Below, piece after piece: positions 17,381 through 24,566 of a stretch of 64,000 nucleotides of DNA. The translations under genes and the position numbers were made by a program. Under the pieces are notes generated by a model, which worked only from the letters and a program-made list of their open reading frames with translations, was not told the DNA's origin and searched no databases. The stretch spans positions 186,001 to 250,000 of the forward strand of contig NZ_JAHQZR010000002.1 in NCBI RefSeq assembly GCF_019049105.1. The letters run 5' to 3'. The number at the start of each line of letters is the position of its first letter. Position 1 is the first letter of the stretch. The stretch is from Leucobacter chinensis. GTDB lineage: Bacteria > Actinomycetota > Actinomycetes > Actinomycetales > Microbacteriaceae.

Positions 17381-17973
17381 CTTCTGGGCGCCCTCAAGCT
17401 CGCGGGCTGGTCGCCATCGGGCAACGTCAGTTCAACGAGCCGGTCCCTCGCCCGCACCAGGTGATCGTCGCTGAAGGTTGACTCGACGAGCCATGCCCCC
17501 ACGGCGCCCTCAGCGGCGAGGCGAACGATGAGAATGACGTCGTCGTCGAGCCCGTCGGCGGCGAGGTCGGTCTCCCACTGCACCGAGTCGCTCTGAAAGA
17601 TCTCTTTGGCGCCCTCGTAGCTCTGCAATTGGGTCCACAAGCCCGAGCTTGAGAACGCCCGCATCACGAACTCGCTGCCGCCGCAGAGGGCACGCACGTA
17701 GGCGCGCAGCACCTTGCCGGGAACGTTCTCGGCAAGGTCAACGAACTGCATAACCTCTTCGCGAAAGCGTTCGTTCGCGTCGATGAGCGCCGCGTAGAGC
17801 AGGTGGTCGCGGTTCTCGAAGTGGTGCAGCAGCCCGCCCTTCGAGACTCCCGCGTCTTGCGCGATGCGCGCGAGCGTGACTCCCGTGCCCTCGGCCGAGA
17901 GCAGCCGAACGGTGCTGTCGAGAATGTGGCGTTTTGTGCGCTCGGCGTCTCTGACCTGATTCACCTGGCTCAC
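17377..17973 (-). CDS. TetR/AcrR family regulator of the adjacent MFS exporter
   Basis: 198 residues with an N-terminal TetR helix-turn-helix (TLARIAQDAGVSKGGLLHHFENRDHLL, about residues 33-58) and an all-helical ligand domain. The GTG start at 17973 overlaps the MFS stop in a GTGA tetranucleotide, so regulator and exporter are made from one transcript. The expected operator is upstream of the MFS gene, where two similar GTTTGGTCGC sites occur. Inference: a drug- or metabolite-responsive repressor that controls its own operon. Confidence 0.9.
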   Translation of the reverse strand: MSQVNQVRDAERTKRHILDSTVRLLSAEGTGVTLARIAQDAGVSKGGLLHHFENRDHLLYAALIDANERFREEVMQFVDLAENVPGKVLRAYVRALCGGSEFVMRAFSSSGLWTQLQSYEGAKEIFQSDSVQWETDLAADGLDDDVILIVRLAAEGAVGAWLVESTFSDDHLVRARDRLVELTLPDGDQPASLRAPRS

Positions 17974-19517
17974 CCTTGCTCCTCGCTGACGACCTCGACG
18001 GGGCCAGTGATGTCATCGACCGACGAGGGAATAAGCTTCCAGGCGATAAAGCCGGCTACGAGGGTGATCACTCCTGCAATGACCGAGGTGAACTGCATCG
18101 CGTCGGTGAAGGCGGCGCGCGCCATCTCAAGCAGTGCCTCTGCCCCGCCACCCTGACCGTGCAGTACGCCGTCAGCAGTCGCGAGCGACTCGTTCAGCGC
18201 ATCAGCGGCACCCTTCGGGGTCCCTTCAGGCACTACAAGGTGGGCACGGTAGAAGACCGTTTGGAGCGAGCCGAGCACCGCGATACCAAGCGCTACGCCA
18301 AGCTCGAAGGCGGTTTCAGACACCGACGAGGCCGCACCCGCACGCTCACGCGGCACCGAGCCCACCACCGCGTCGGTCGAGAGCGTCGAGGCAACCCCAA
18401 CGCCGAGGCCGATCACGACGAGCACGGCAGCCATCCAGACGTAGTCGCTGAGTCCTTCAGCAACAGCCAGGGCAAAGAGCCCGATGCCGCCGAGCCACAG
18501 CCCAACGGCGATCGAGCGGCCAAGCCCGAGCGAGCGCATGAAGAACCCGATAAGAAAGACGACGGTGATCGCGGCGATCGTCAGTGGTAGCTCGGCAAGC
18601 CCTGCCTGCAAGGGCGAGAAGCCGCGCACGAGCTGCAGGTACTGCGAGAAGAAGAAAAGCAGCCCGCTGAAGGCGAAGATCGCGATCATGTTCGAGAAGA
18701 TCGCTCCCGAGAACGCGGGAATCTTAAAGAGCGTGATGTCAACGAGCGGCACCGGGAGCCGCTTCTGCCTGCGCACGAAGGCCCAACCGGCGAGCAGCCC
18801 GATGAGCAGGAGCGGCACCAGCACGGGGCTGAGCCCCCTGCCAAAGAGCTGCTTCATCACGTAGATGATGGGCACGATCGCGACGATCGAGAGCAGCGAA
18901 GAGATGAAGTCGAGCGGCTGCGCGTTCGGGTTCTTCGACTCGGGCAGCAGCCACGCACCAAAGATCACGAGCACGAGCATGACCGGCACGTTGATGAGAA
19001 ACACCGAGCCCCACCAGAAGTGTTCGAGCAGCGCTCCGCCGACGAGCGGCCCGAGCGCCGAGCCGGCGGTCGCGCCGACTGACCACACCGCGATAGCCCG
19101 GGTACGTTCCTTTGGCACGGTAAAAATATTGCGGATCAGCGAGAGCGTCGATGGCATGAGCGTCGCGCCGCTCACGCCGAGCAGCACGCGTGCGGCAATG
19201 AGCATCTCTGCGCTTTGCGAGTACGCGGCGAGCACCGAAGCGAGGCCAAAGCCAACACTGCCGATGAGCAGCAGTCGTTTACGGCCGATGAGGTCGGCCA
19301 CATTGCCCATCGTCACGAGCAGACCCGCGATCACAAAGGAATAGATGTCGCCGATCCACAGAATCTGGGTTGCCGTCGGTTTCAGGTCGGCCGAGAGCGC
19401 TGGCACGGCGAGACCGAGTACGGTGCCGTCAATGGCGATCAGCCCGACCGCGAGGGTTAATACGACGAGGGCACCCCACTCGCGGGGGCCCGCATGCTTA
19501 CGAATGTCTGAACTCAC
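17970..19517 (-). CDS. MFS exporter, DHA2 (14-helix) type
   Basis: Proton-driven multidrug-type efflux protein of 515 residues with about 14 hydrophobic segments. Motif A appears as GNVADLIGRKRLLLIG near residue 72 and motif C-like LLGVSGATLMPSTLSLI near residue 112, as in EmrB/QacA relatives; a second QYLQLVRGFSPLQAGL segment near residue 288 is also typical. The GTG start at 19517 has no strong ribosome site; a TAGGCT element ends 6 nt upstream, so the message may be leaderless. The substrate is unknown. It is coupled to the TetR gene and divergent from the tryptophan leader. Confidence 0.9.
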   Translation of the reverse strand: MSSDIRKHAGPREWGALVVLTLAVGLIAIDGTVLGLAVPALSADLKPTATQILWIGDIYSFVIAGLLVTMGNVADLIGRKRLLLIGSVGFGLASVLAAYSQSAEMLIAARVLLGVSGATLMPSTLSLIRNIFTVPKERTRAIAVWSVGATAGSALGPLVGGALLEHFWWGSVFLINVPVMLVLVIFGAWLLPESKNPNAQPLDFISSLLSIVAIVPIIYVMKQLFGRGLSPVLVPLLLIGLLAGWAFVRRQKRLPVPLVDITLFKIPAFSGAIFSNMIAIFAFSGLLFFFSQYLQLVRGFSPLQAGLAELPLTIAAITVVFLIGFFMRSLGLGRSIAVGLWLGGIGLFALAVAEGLSDYVWMAAVLVVIGLGVGVASTLSTDAVVGSVPRERAGAASSVSETAFELGVALGIAVLGSLQTVFYRAHLVVPEGTPKGAADALNESLATADGVLHGQGGGAEALLEMARAAFTDAMQFTSVIAGVITLVAGFIAWKLIPSSVDDITGPVEVVSEEQG

Positions 19518-19537
19518 CCGATTAGCCTACCCTGAAC

Positions 19538-19594
19538 CGACCGTTTGGTCGCTTAACAGAACCTGAACATTTGTTCACTCGGCTGTTTGGTCGC
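19538..19594. promoter_or_regulatory. Candidate TetR operators upstream of the MFS exporter
   Basis: A palindrome CGACC-GTTT-GGTCG at 19538-19551, and a second copy of its right half within CTGTTTGGTCGC at 19583-19594, both just upstream of the MFS start. Position and sequence repetition fit binding by the co-transcribed TetR protein. Confidence 0.5.
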
Positions 19595-19660
19595 AAAAAA
19601 TGTTCGCCATTCCCGCCGAGGGCTCGCACTGCCAGGGTTTTGCCTGCTACGATTACGGCT

Positions 19661-19696
19661 ATGTTTGCAATCCGTTTCTGGTGGCCCGCCTTCTAG
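19661..19696 (+). CDS. trpL: Tryptophan leader peptide MFAIRFWWPAF
   Basis: An 11-codon frame, ATG to TAG, with two adjacent TGG codons at positions 7 and 8. No ribosome site precedes it, and the -10 element is 7 nt upstream, so it is probably translated from a leaderless 5' end. A ribosome stalling at the Trp codons when charged tRNA-Trp is scarce would mask the first pairing segment and favour read-through into the synthase gene. Confidence 0.85.
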   Translation: MFAIRFWWPAF

Positions 19697-19720
19697 GCGG
19701 TGTGTTTGCAAACCCTTCAC

Positions 19721-19750
19721 AGACCGTCGCACGAGACGGTCTTTTTCTTT
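19721..19750 (+). terminator. Attenuator terminator hairpin
   Basis: AGACCGTC (19721-19728) pairs with GACGGTCT (19735-19742) over a 6-nt loop and is followed by TTTTCTTT, a proper intrinsic terminator 44 nt before the synthase ATG. Confidence 0.88.
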
Positions 19751-19793
19751 GCACCAGAGCATGGGCCGTCTCTTCGCCAAGAGAGAGAACATC

Positions 19794-21689
19794 ATGGCCC
19801 TTACCCTCACCGAGCTGCTCACCCAGCAACATCCGTATGCGCTTATCAGCCGCGCGCCAGGCTCCATCGAGGTGCTGCAGGGCACGCTTGAAGACGTGGC
19901 GACCATCGCAGAGATTCCGCTCAACGCCGCCGACGGTAGCCCGCAAGAGGTCCTGAGCCTCGTGCCATACCGACAGGTGACAGAACGTGGCTTCGAGTGC
20001 ATCGACGACGGTGCTCCGCTGCGCTGCCTCGTCATCACCGACCGCAGCACCGTCACCACACAAGCATTTCTTGATGCCCACGCACAGATGAAAACCCCAA
20101 CGATCATCGAGGGCGGCGCCTTCGATCAGAGCGACGAGCAATACGCCGAGACGGTTCGCCGGGTCATCAACGACGAGATCGGCAGCGGCCAAGGCGCGAA
20201 CTTCGTCATACGCCGCGACTACGTCGGCACGGTACAGGGTGGCGATTTCGCGGCCGCTCGCAACGCTTTCGCATCGCTCATCGCTCAGGAGCGCGGCGCG
20301 TACTGGACCTTCATGATCGTCACCCCCGACCTTTTGGCCGTTGGCGCGAGCCCCGAGGCTCATGTGACCGTGCACGACGGAACAGTGACGATGAACCCCA
20401 TCTCGGGAACGCTGAGGCACGGCATCTCTGGCCCCACGGCACAAGCGCTCACCGCTTTTCTCGACAACACGAAAGAAACCGAAGAGCTCTTCATGGTCGT
20501 CGATGAAGAGCTCAAGATGATGGCCGAGGTGTGCTCTTCTGGAGGCCAGGTGACCGGCCCCTCGCTGAAGCGCATGTCGCAGCTCACCCATACCGAGTAC
20601 CGGCTGCAGGGCACGAGCTCGCTCGATCCGCGAGACATTGTTCGCGCGACCATGTTTGCCCCGACCGTGACCGGCTCTCCCATGCAGAACGCGTGCTCGA
20701 TCATTGCCAAGCACGAGGCACGCCCCCGAGGCTACTATTCGGGAATCGCCGCGCTCTTCACGCCCGCGGCAGACGGGAGCGGTCACGACCTTGACGCACC
20801 CATTCTCATTCGAACCGCGTACTTCGCTGACGGCACGGTTCGGGTGCCGGTCGGGGCAACGCTCGTGCGGCACTCTGATCCAGCCGGCGAGGTGAGCGAG
20901 ACACACGGCAAGGCCGCCGGGGTCTTGCGGGCACTCGGGGTGCTCGACGATGCCGGTCGCCATACCGATGGCACGCCCGAAGACCACGGCCAAGCACATG
21001 ACGACCACGAGCCACGCCTCAGCACTGCTGACGAGCAGGCGCTGCTGCACGCCCGCAACGAGCGACTCACCCCGTTCTGGCTCAACCCGCAGAGCGTCGC
21101 CCCAAGCGCACCATACGTGGGCATGACCGCCGTGGTGGTCGACGCCGAAGATCGCTTCACGACGATGCTTGCCCACCAGCTGCGCCACCTCGGTTTCACG
21201 GTCACCGTGGTCCCGTGGGTTGACGCAAGCACCGAATCGCTTGGAGCCGATCTCGTGGTTGCGGGGCCTGGGCCCGGCGATCCACTCGATATGACCGACC
21301 CACGCATCGCCCGCATGCACGAGATCATCGCTGGGCGAATCAAGGCCGGGCTGCCGCTACTCGCTGTGTGCCTCAGTCACCAGATTCTTGCGCACCTGAA
21401 CGGCTTCTCACTCGCACGGCTACCCGAGCCGAGGCAGGGTGTGCAGCTCACGGTAGACCTCTTCGGGAAGCCCGCAACGATCGGTTTTTACAACACGTTT
21501 ACGGCGCGCATCGCGGCAGGAGGAGTACCGCTCGGCGGGCCCGAGGTCGCGAGCGACCCCGCAACTGGCGATGTGCACGCGTTGCGGGGTCCTGGCTTTG
21601 CCTCAGTGCAGGGGCACCTCGAGTCGATCCTCTCGCGAGACGGGATCGAGAGCCTCGGGCGGCTCGTGCACAGCGCGCTTAGGGGGTAA
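19794..21689 (+). CDS. Fused anthranilate/ADIC synthase (TrpE-TrpG or PhzE type)
   Basis: A 631-residue chorismate-utilising enzyme fused to a glutamine amidotransferase. N-terminal domain: MNPISGT near residue 198, [17 protein letters not shown] near residue 230, FAPTVTGSP near residue 287 and [12 protein letters not shown]-terminal class I amidotransferase: GPGPGDP, AVCLSHQ with the nucleophilic Cys, and VQGHLES with the His and Glu. The sequence pattern is close to PhzE (ADIC synthase), but the tryptophan attenuator upstream argues that it makes anthranilate for tryptophan. ATG 19794 is preceded by AAGAGAGAG; an in-frame ATG at 19761 is less likely because the terminator lies so close. No other phenazine or trp gene is in the window. 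Its end overlaps the end of copA by 11 nt. Confidence 0.88.
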   Translation: MALTLTELLTQQHPYALISRAPGSIEVLQGTLEDVATIAEIPLNAADGSPQEVLSLVPYRQVTERGFECIDDGAPLRCLVITDRSTVTTQAFLDAHAQMKTPTIIEGGAFDQSDEQYAETVRRVINDEIGSGQGANFVIRRDYVGTVQGGDFAAARNAFASLIAQERGAYWTFMIVTPDLLAVGASPEAHVTVHDGTVTMNPISGTLRHGISGPTAQALTAFLDNTKETEELFMVVDEELKMMAEVCSSGGQVTGPSLKRMSQLTHTEYRLQGTSSLDPRDIVRATMFAPTVTGSPMQNACSIIAKHEARPRGYYSGIAALFTPAADGSGHDLDAPILIRTAYFADGTVRVPVGATLVRHSDPAGEVSETHGKAAGVLRALGVLDDAGRHTDGTPEDHGQAHDDHEPRLSTADEQALLHARNERLTPFWLNPQSVAPSAPYVGMTAVVVDAEDRFTTMLAHQLRHLGFTVTVVPWVDASTESLGADLVVAGPGPGDPLDMTDPRIARMHEIIAGRIKAGLPLLAVCLSHQILAHLNGFSLARLPEPRQGVQLTVDLFGKPATIGFYNTFTARIAAGGVPLGGPEVASDPATGDVHALRGPGFASVQGHLESILSRDGIESLGRLVHSALRG

Positions 21690-23949
21690 CGCTCTTGAAG
21701 CCGCGCAACCGCAGGCTGTTACCCACGACAAACACGCTTGAGAAGGCCATCGCGGCACCGGCGAGCATGGGGTTCAGCATGCCGAGCGCGGCGACAGGAA
21801 TCGCTGCGGTGTTGTAGGCGAAGGCCCAAAACAGGTTCGTCTTGATGGTGCTGAGCGTCTTGCGCGAGAGCCGAATCGCGTCAACGGCACCCATGAGATC
21901 GCCCCTCACGAGGGTAATGTCAGAGGCTTCGATCGCGACGTCGGTTCCTGTTCCCATCGCCAGGCCCAGATCAGCCTGCGCGAGAGCCGGAGCGTCGTTC
22001 ACGCCGTCACCCACCATCGCTACGATCTTGCCCTCGGCCTGCAGCCTCGTCACAACGTCGACCTTTTCACCCGGAAGCACCTCAGCGATCACCTCGTCGA
22101 TGCCCACCTCGTGAGCGATATGACGTGCGACGGCCTCGTTATCGCCCGTGAGCAACATGGGGGTGAGACCGATCTCGCGAAGCTTTGCGATCGCGGCCGC
22201 GCTCGTCGGCTTGACAGTGTCAGCGACGACGAGCACACCGCGCGCCGCACCATCCCAGCCAACCGCGACCGCTGTCTTGCCTTCGCTCTCGGCCTTCGCC
22301 TTCGCCGCTGCAACCTCGGGGGTGAGGCGCTGCGCCCAGTCTTCGAGCAACGTTTCGCGGCCAACGACAATCGAGTGCCCCGAGACGACACCCTGAACCC
22401 CCTTGCCCACGACGTTTGCAAAGTCTTCGGGCACGGGTAGCTCACCGACCTCGGCGGTGGCCGCTACGGCAATCGCCTGCGCAATCGGGTGCTCTGAGGC
22501 ATGCTCAATGGCACCCGCGAGCAGTAAGAGCTGGGCACGCTCGGTTCCGGGCTCGGTGATGACGTCGACGAGCGACATCTTGCCCGTCGTCACGGTGCCT
22601 GTCTTGTCAAGCACAATGGTGTCGACCTTGCGAGTCGACTCGAGCACCTCAGGCCCCTTGATAAGAATGCCCATCTGTGCGCCGCGCCCGGTGCCCACGA
22701 GCAGTGCGGTGGGCGTCGCGAGACCCAGCGCACACGGGCAGGCGATGACGAGCACCGCGACCGCCGCGGTGAACGCAGCCGAGACGGGAAAACCTGCCCC
22801 GAGCCACGCGCCGAGGGTGACGACCGCAATCACGATCACGATGGGTACGAAGATGCCCGAGATGCGGTCGGCAAGGCGCTGCACCTCAGCCTTGCCCGTT
22901 TGCGCGTCTTCGACGAGCTTCGCCATCTGCGCGAGCTGGGTGTCTTCTCCCACGCGCGTTGCGCGCACGACGAGACGCCCCCCGGCGTTCACGGTAGCTC
23001 CCGTGACGGTGTCGCCCTCAACGACCTCGACGGGAACTGATTCACCCGTGAGCATTGACTCGTCGACGGCCGAACTGCCCGAAACAACGAGACCATCGGT
23101 TGCAATCTTCTCGCCCGGCCGCACGACGAACTCGTCGCCGACCTGCAGCTCGGCGATCGCAATGAGCACTTCTGCCCCGTTGCGGATCACCGCCACCTCT
23201 TTCGCCCCCAACTCGAGCAGGGCGCGTAGCGCTGCCCCGGCTTGGCGTTTCGAGCGTTTTTCGAAGTAGCGGCCCGCGAGAATAAACATGGTGACGCCAG
23301 CACCAACCTCGAGGTAGATATTCGATGCCCCGTCAGAAGGTGCGATCGTGAACTCGAAGGCGTGCGTCAGCCCGGGCTCACCCGCTGTGCCGAAGAAGAG
23401 CGCGTAGAGCGACCAGAGAAACGCGGCACTGGTTCCCATCGAGATGAGCGTGTCCATGGTCGCGGTGCCGTGCTTGAGATTGACCCACGCAGCCTTGTGG
23501 AACGGCCAGGCGGCCCACACGATGACTGGCGCAGCGAGCGCGAGTGACGCCCACTGCCAGTAGGTGAACTGCAGCGCGGGAACCATGGCCATCGCGATGA
23601 CGGGAACCGTCAGCCAGACCGACCCGATCAGCCGATGCCGCAGTGCAGTGAGCTCGCGGTCATCGGTGGTCTCGCCATCATCATCGGCCGAGCTCGCGCC
23701 CGGCGTCTCCGGGGGCTTGGGAAGCGCCGCGGTATAGCCGGTTTTTTCAACCTCGGCAACGAGCAACCCCGGGTCATAGCCAGCCGGAACCGTGACCCGA
23801 GCCTTTTCGGTTGCATAGTTCACGGTTGCTTCAACGCCGTCGAGCTTGTTGAGCTTACGCTCGATGCGGTTTGCGCACGAAGCGCATGTCATGCCACCGA
23901 TCTCAAGTTCGATACCGGTGACGCCGGCGGCCTCTGCCGGTGCGGTCAT
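21679..23949 (-). CDS. copA: Copper-exporting P1B-type ATPase, CPC class (CopA)
   Basis: Pumps Cu(I) out of the cytoplasm. 756 residues: one N-terminal heavy-metal domain with GMTCASC (residues 19-25), about eight membrane segments, the actuator TGES, the membrane CPC site ([17 protein letters not shown]), the phosphorylation site DKTGTVT, the nucleotide site around SEHPIA (HP motif) and the hinge [20 protein letters not shown]. Near residues 75-105 is a Ser/Asp-rich linker after the metal domain. It is the last gene of a minus-strand set with copZ and a 51-residue membrane peptide, under the CsoR-type palindromes. Confidence 0.95.
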   Translation of the reverse strand: MTAPAEAAGVTGIELEIGGMTCASCANRIERKLNKLDGVEATVNYATEKARVTVPAGYDPGLLVAEVEKTGYTAALPKPPETPGASSADDDGETTDDRELTALRHRLIGSVWLTVPVIAMAMVPALQFTYWQWASLALAAPVIVWAAWPFHKAAWVNLKHGTATMDTLISMGTSAAFLWSLYALFFGTAGEPGLTHAFEFTIAPSDGASNIYLEVGAGVTMFILAGRYFEKRSKRQAGAALRALLELGAKEVAVIRNGAEVLIAIAELQVGDEFVVRPGEKIATDGLVVSGSSAVDESMLTGESVPVEVVEGDTVTGATVNAGGRLVVRATRVGEDTQLAQMAKLVEDAQTGKAEVQRLADRISGIFVPIVIVIAVVTLGAWLGAGFPVSAAFTAAVAVLVIACPCALGLATPTALLVGTGRGAQMGILIKGPEVLESTRKVDTIVLDKTGTVTTGKMSLVDVITEPGTERAQLLLLAGAIEHASEHPIAQAIAVAATAEVGELPVPEDFANVVGKGVQGVVSGHSIVVGRETLLEDWAQRLTPEVAAAKAKAESEGKTAVAVGWDGAARGVLVVADTVKPTSAAAIAKLREIGLTPMLLTGDNEAVARHIAHEVGIDEVIAEVLPGEKVDVVTRLQAEGKIVAMVGDGVNDAPALAQADLGLAMGTGTDVAIEASDITLVRGDLMGAVDAIRLSRKTLSTIKTNLFWAFAYNTAAIPVAALGMLNPMLAGAAMAFSSVFVVGNSLRLRGFKSVTP

Positions 23950-24017
23950 GATGTCTTCCTCTCGGCCCCAACGTCGCTTCTGCAGGTCAGTAGTGAGGCA
24001 TACAACGGGTGGTGGTG

Positions 24018-24173
24018 TTAGTGGCGGTCGCCGTGTTCTTCAGTCATGGAGGCTCGCTCGTTCCAGTCATGCACGACCGAGTCAGGCACGAGCACTCCTG
24101 CGAGGCCGTATGAGGCCGCAAAGGCGACGACAAGCCCCGCCCCGTACAGGGCGAGCTTCGTGCCGGCCCGCAT
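24018..24173 (-). CDS. 51-residue single-pass membrane peptide between copZ and copA
   Basis: The frame runs from ATG 24173 to TAA 24018, starting on the last base of the copZ stop (TAATG). The product has a Lys at residue 6, a hydrophobic helix (about 7-30, [19 protein letters not shown]) and a charged tail ending in TEEHGDRH with two histidines. Third codon positions are GC-rich. Tight coupling to copZ and position before copA make a copper role likely, perhaps at the membrane with CopA, but no function is known to me. It is 68 nt upstream of copA. Confidence 0.75.
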   Translation of the reverse strand: MRAGTKLALYGAGLVVAFAASYGLAGVLVPDSVVHDWNERASMTEEHGDRH

Positions 24174-24382
24174 TAGGCCCTCACCGCTGAGTATCCGGCT
24201 TCGGTAACGGCGGCAAAGACCTGCTCGTCGCTCACCTCAGTCGTTGCGTTCACAACCAGCTTGCCGTCGGCGTGACTTACCTGCACACTCTCAACGCCAG
24301 CGATCTCTGAAACCTCTTCACGAACTGACATCTCGCAGTGCCCACAGGTCATTCCGGTGACGGTGTACTCGGTCGTTGTCAT
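24173..24382 (-). CDS. copZ: Copper chaperone, heavy-metal-associated domain (CopZ)
   Basis: A 69-residue single HMA domain with the metal-binding GMTCGHC at residues 10-16 and the usual beta-alpha-beta-beta-alpha-beta pattern. It is expected to carry Cu(I) in the cytosol to CopA and to CsoR. First gene of the minus-strand copper arm, directly under the CsoR-type palindromes; its stop overlaps the next start by one base. Confidence 0.93.
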   Translation of the reverse strand: MTTTEYTVTGMTCGHCEMSVREEVSEIAGVESVQVSHADGKLVVNATTEVSDEQVFAAVTEAGYSAVRA

Positions 24383-24402
24383 TGTCTTTATCCTCTCATC
24401 AG

Positions 24403-24419
24403 ATACCCCGAGGGGGTAT
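24403..24419. promoter_or_regulatory. CsoR-type operator 1
   Basis: The palindrome ATACCCC-GAG-GGGGTAT lies 21 nt upstream of copZ. It matches the GC-rich, TACCCC/GGGGTA form typical of CsoR family sites. Confidence 0.8.
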
Positions 24420-24435
24420 GTTCACCTGTAACGAT

Positions 24436-24452
24436 ATACCCATTGGGGGTAT
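24436..24452. promoter_or_regulatory. CsoR-type operator 2
   Basis: ATACCC-ATTGG-GGGTAT, an imperfect copy of the same palindrome, centred 33 bp (about three helical turns) from site 1. Confidence 0.75.
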
Positions 24453-24536
24453 TCCCGTCAATGGCAATTTCAAACAATGTGCTTCACAGCACTGCCCCAT
24501 ACCGACAGCCAAAAGCATTCGCACCCCACGCTAGAA

Positions 24537-24557
24537 ATATACCCCGCGGGGGTATAT
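24537..24557. promoter_or_regulatory. CsoR-type operator 3, in front of copB
   Basis: A perfect 21-bp palindrome (ATATACCCC-GCG-GGGGTATAT) that ends 9 nt before the copB ATG and overlaps where its promoter/ribosome site must be. This is the strongest of the three sites. Confidence 0.85.
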
Positions 24558-24566
24558 GGTGGGCAC

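Larger units (their letters stand above)
19648..19750 (+). promoter_or_regulatory. Tryptophan leader/attenuator controlling the fused synthase gene
   Basis: An extended -10 (TGCTACGAT, ending 19653) sits 7 nt before a leader ATG. The leader encodes tandem Trp codons (19679-19684). Then CCGCC (19686-19690) can pair with GGCGG (19696-19700); alternatively GGCGGT (19696-19701) can pair with ACCGTC (19723-19728), which would break the terminator stem at 19721-19742. This is the mutually exclusive folding expected of ribosome-mediated trp attenuation. Confidence 0.85.

Noticed and set aside
19659-21320. A 553-codon frame opposite the fused synthase
   Set aside because: No recognisable motifs, while the plus strand has full chorismate-enzyme and amidotransferase motifs.
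19794-21689. Phenazine biosynthesis cluster suggested by the PhzE-like gene
   Set aside because: No phzA/B, D, F or G genes are nearby, and the Trp attenuator points to tryptophan synthesis instead.
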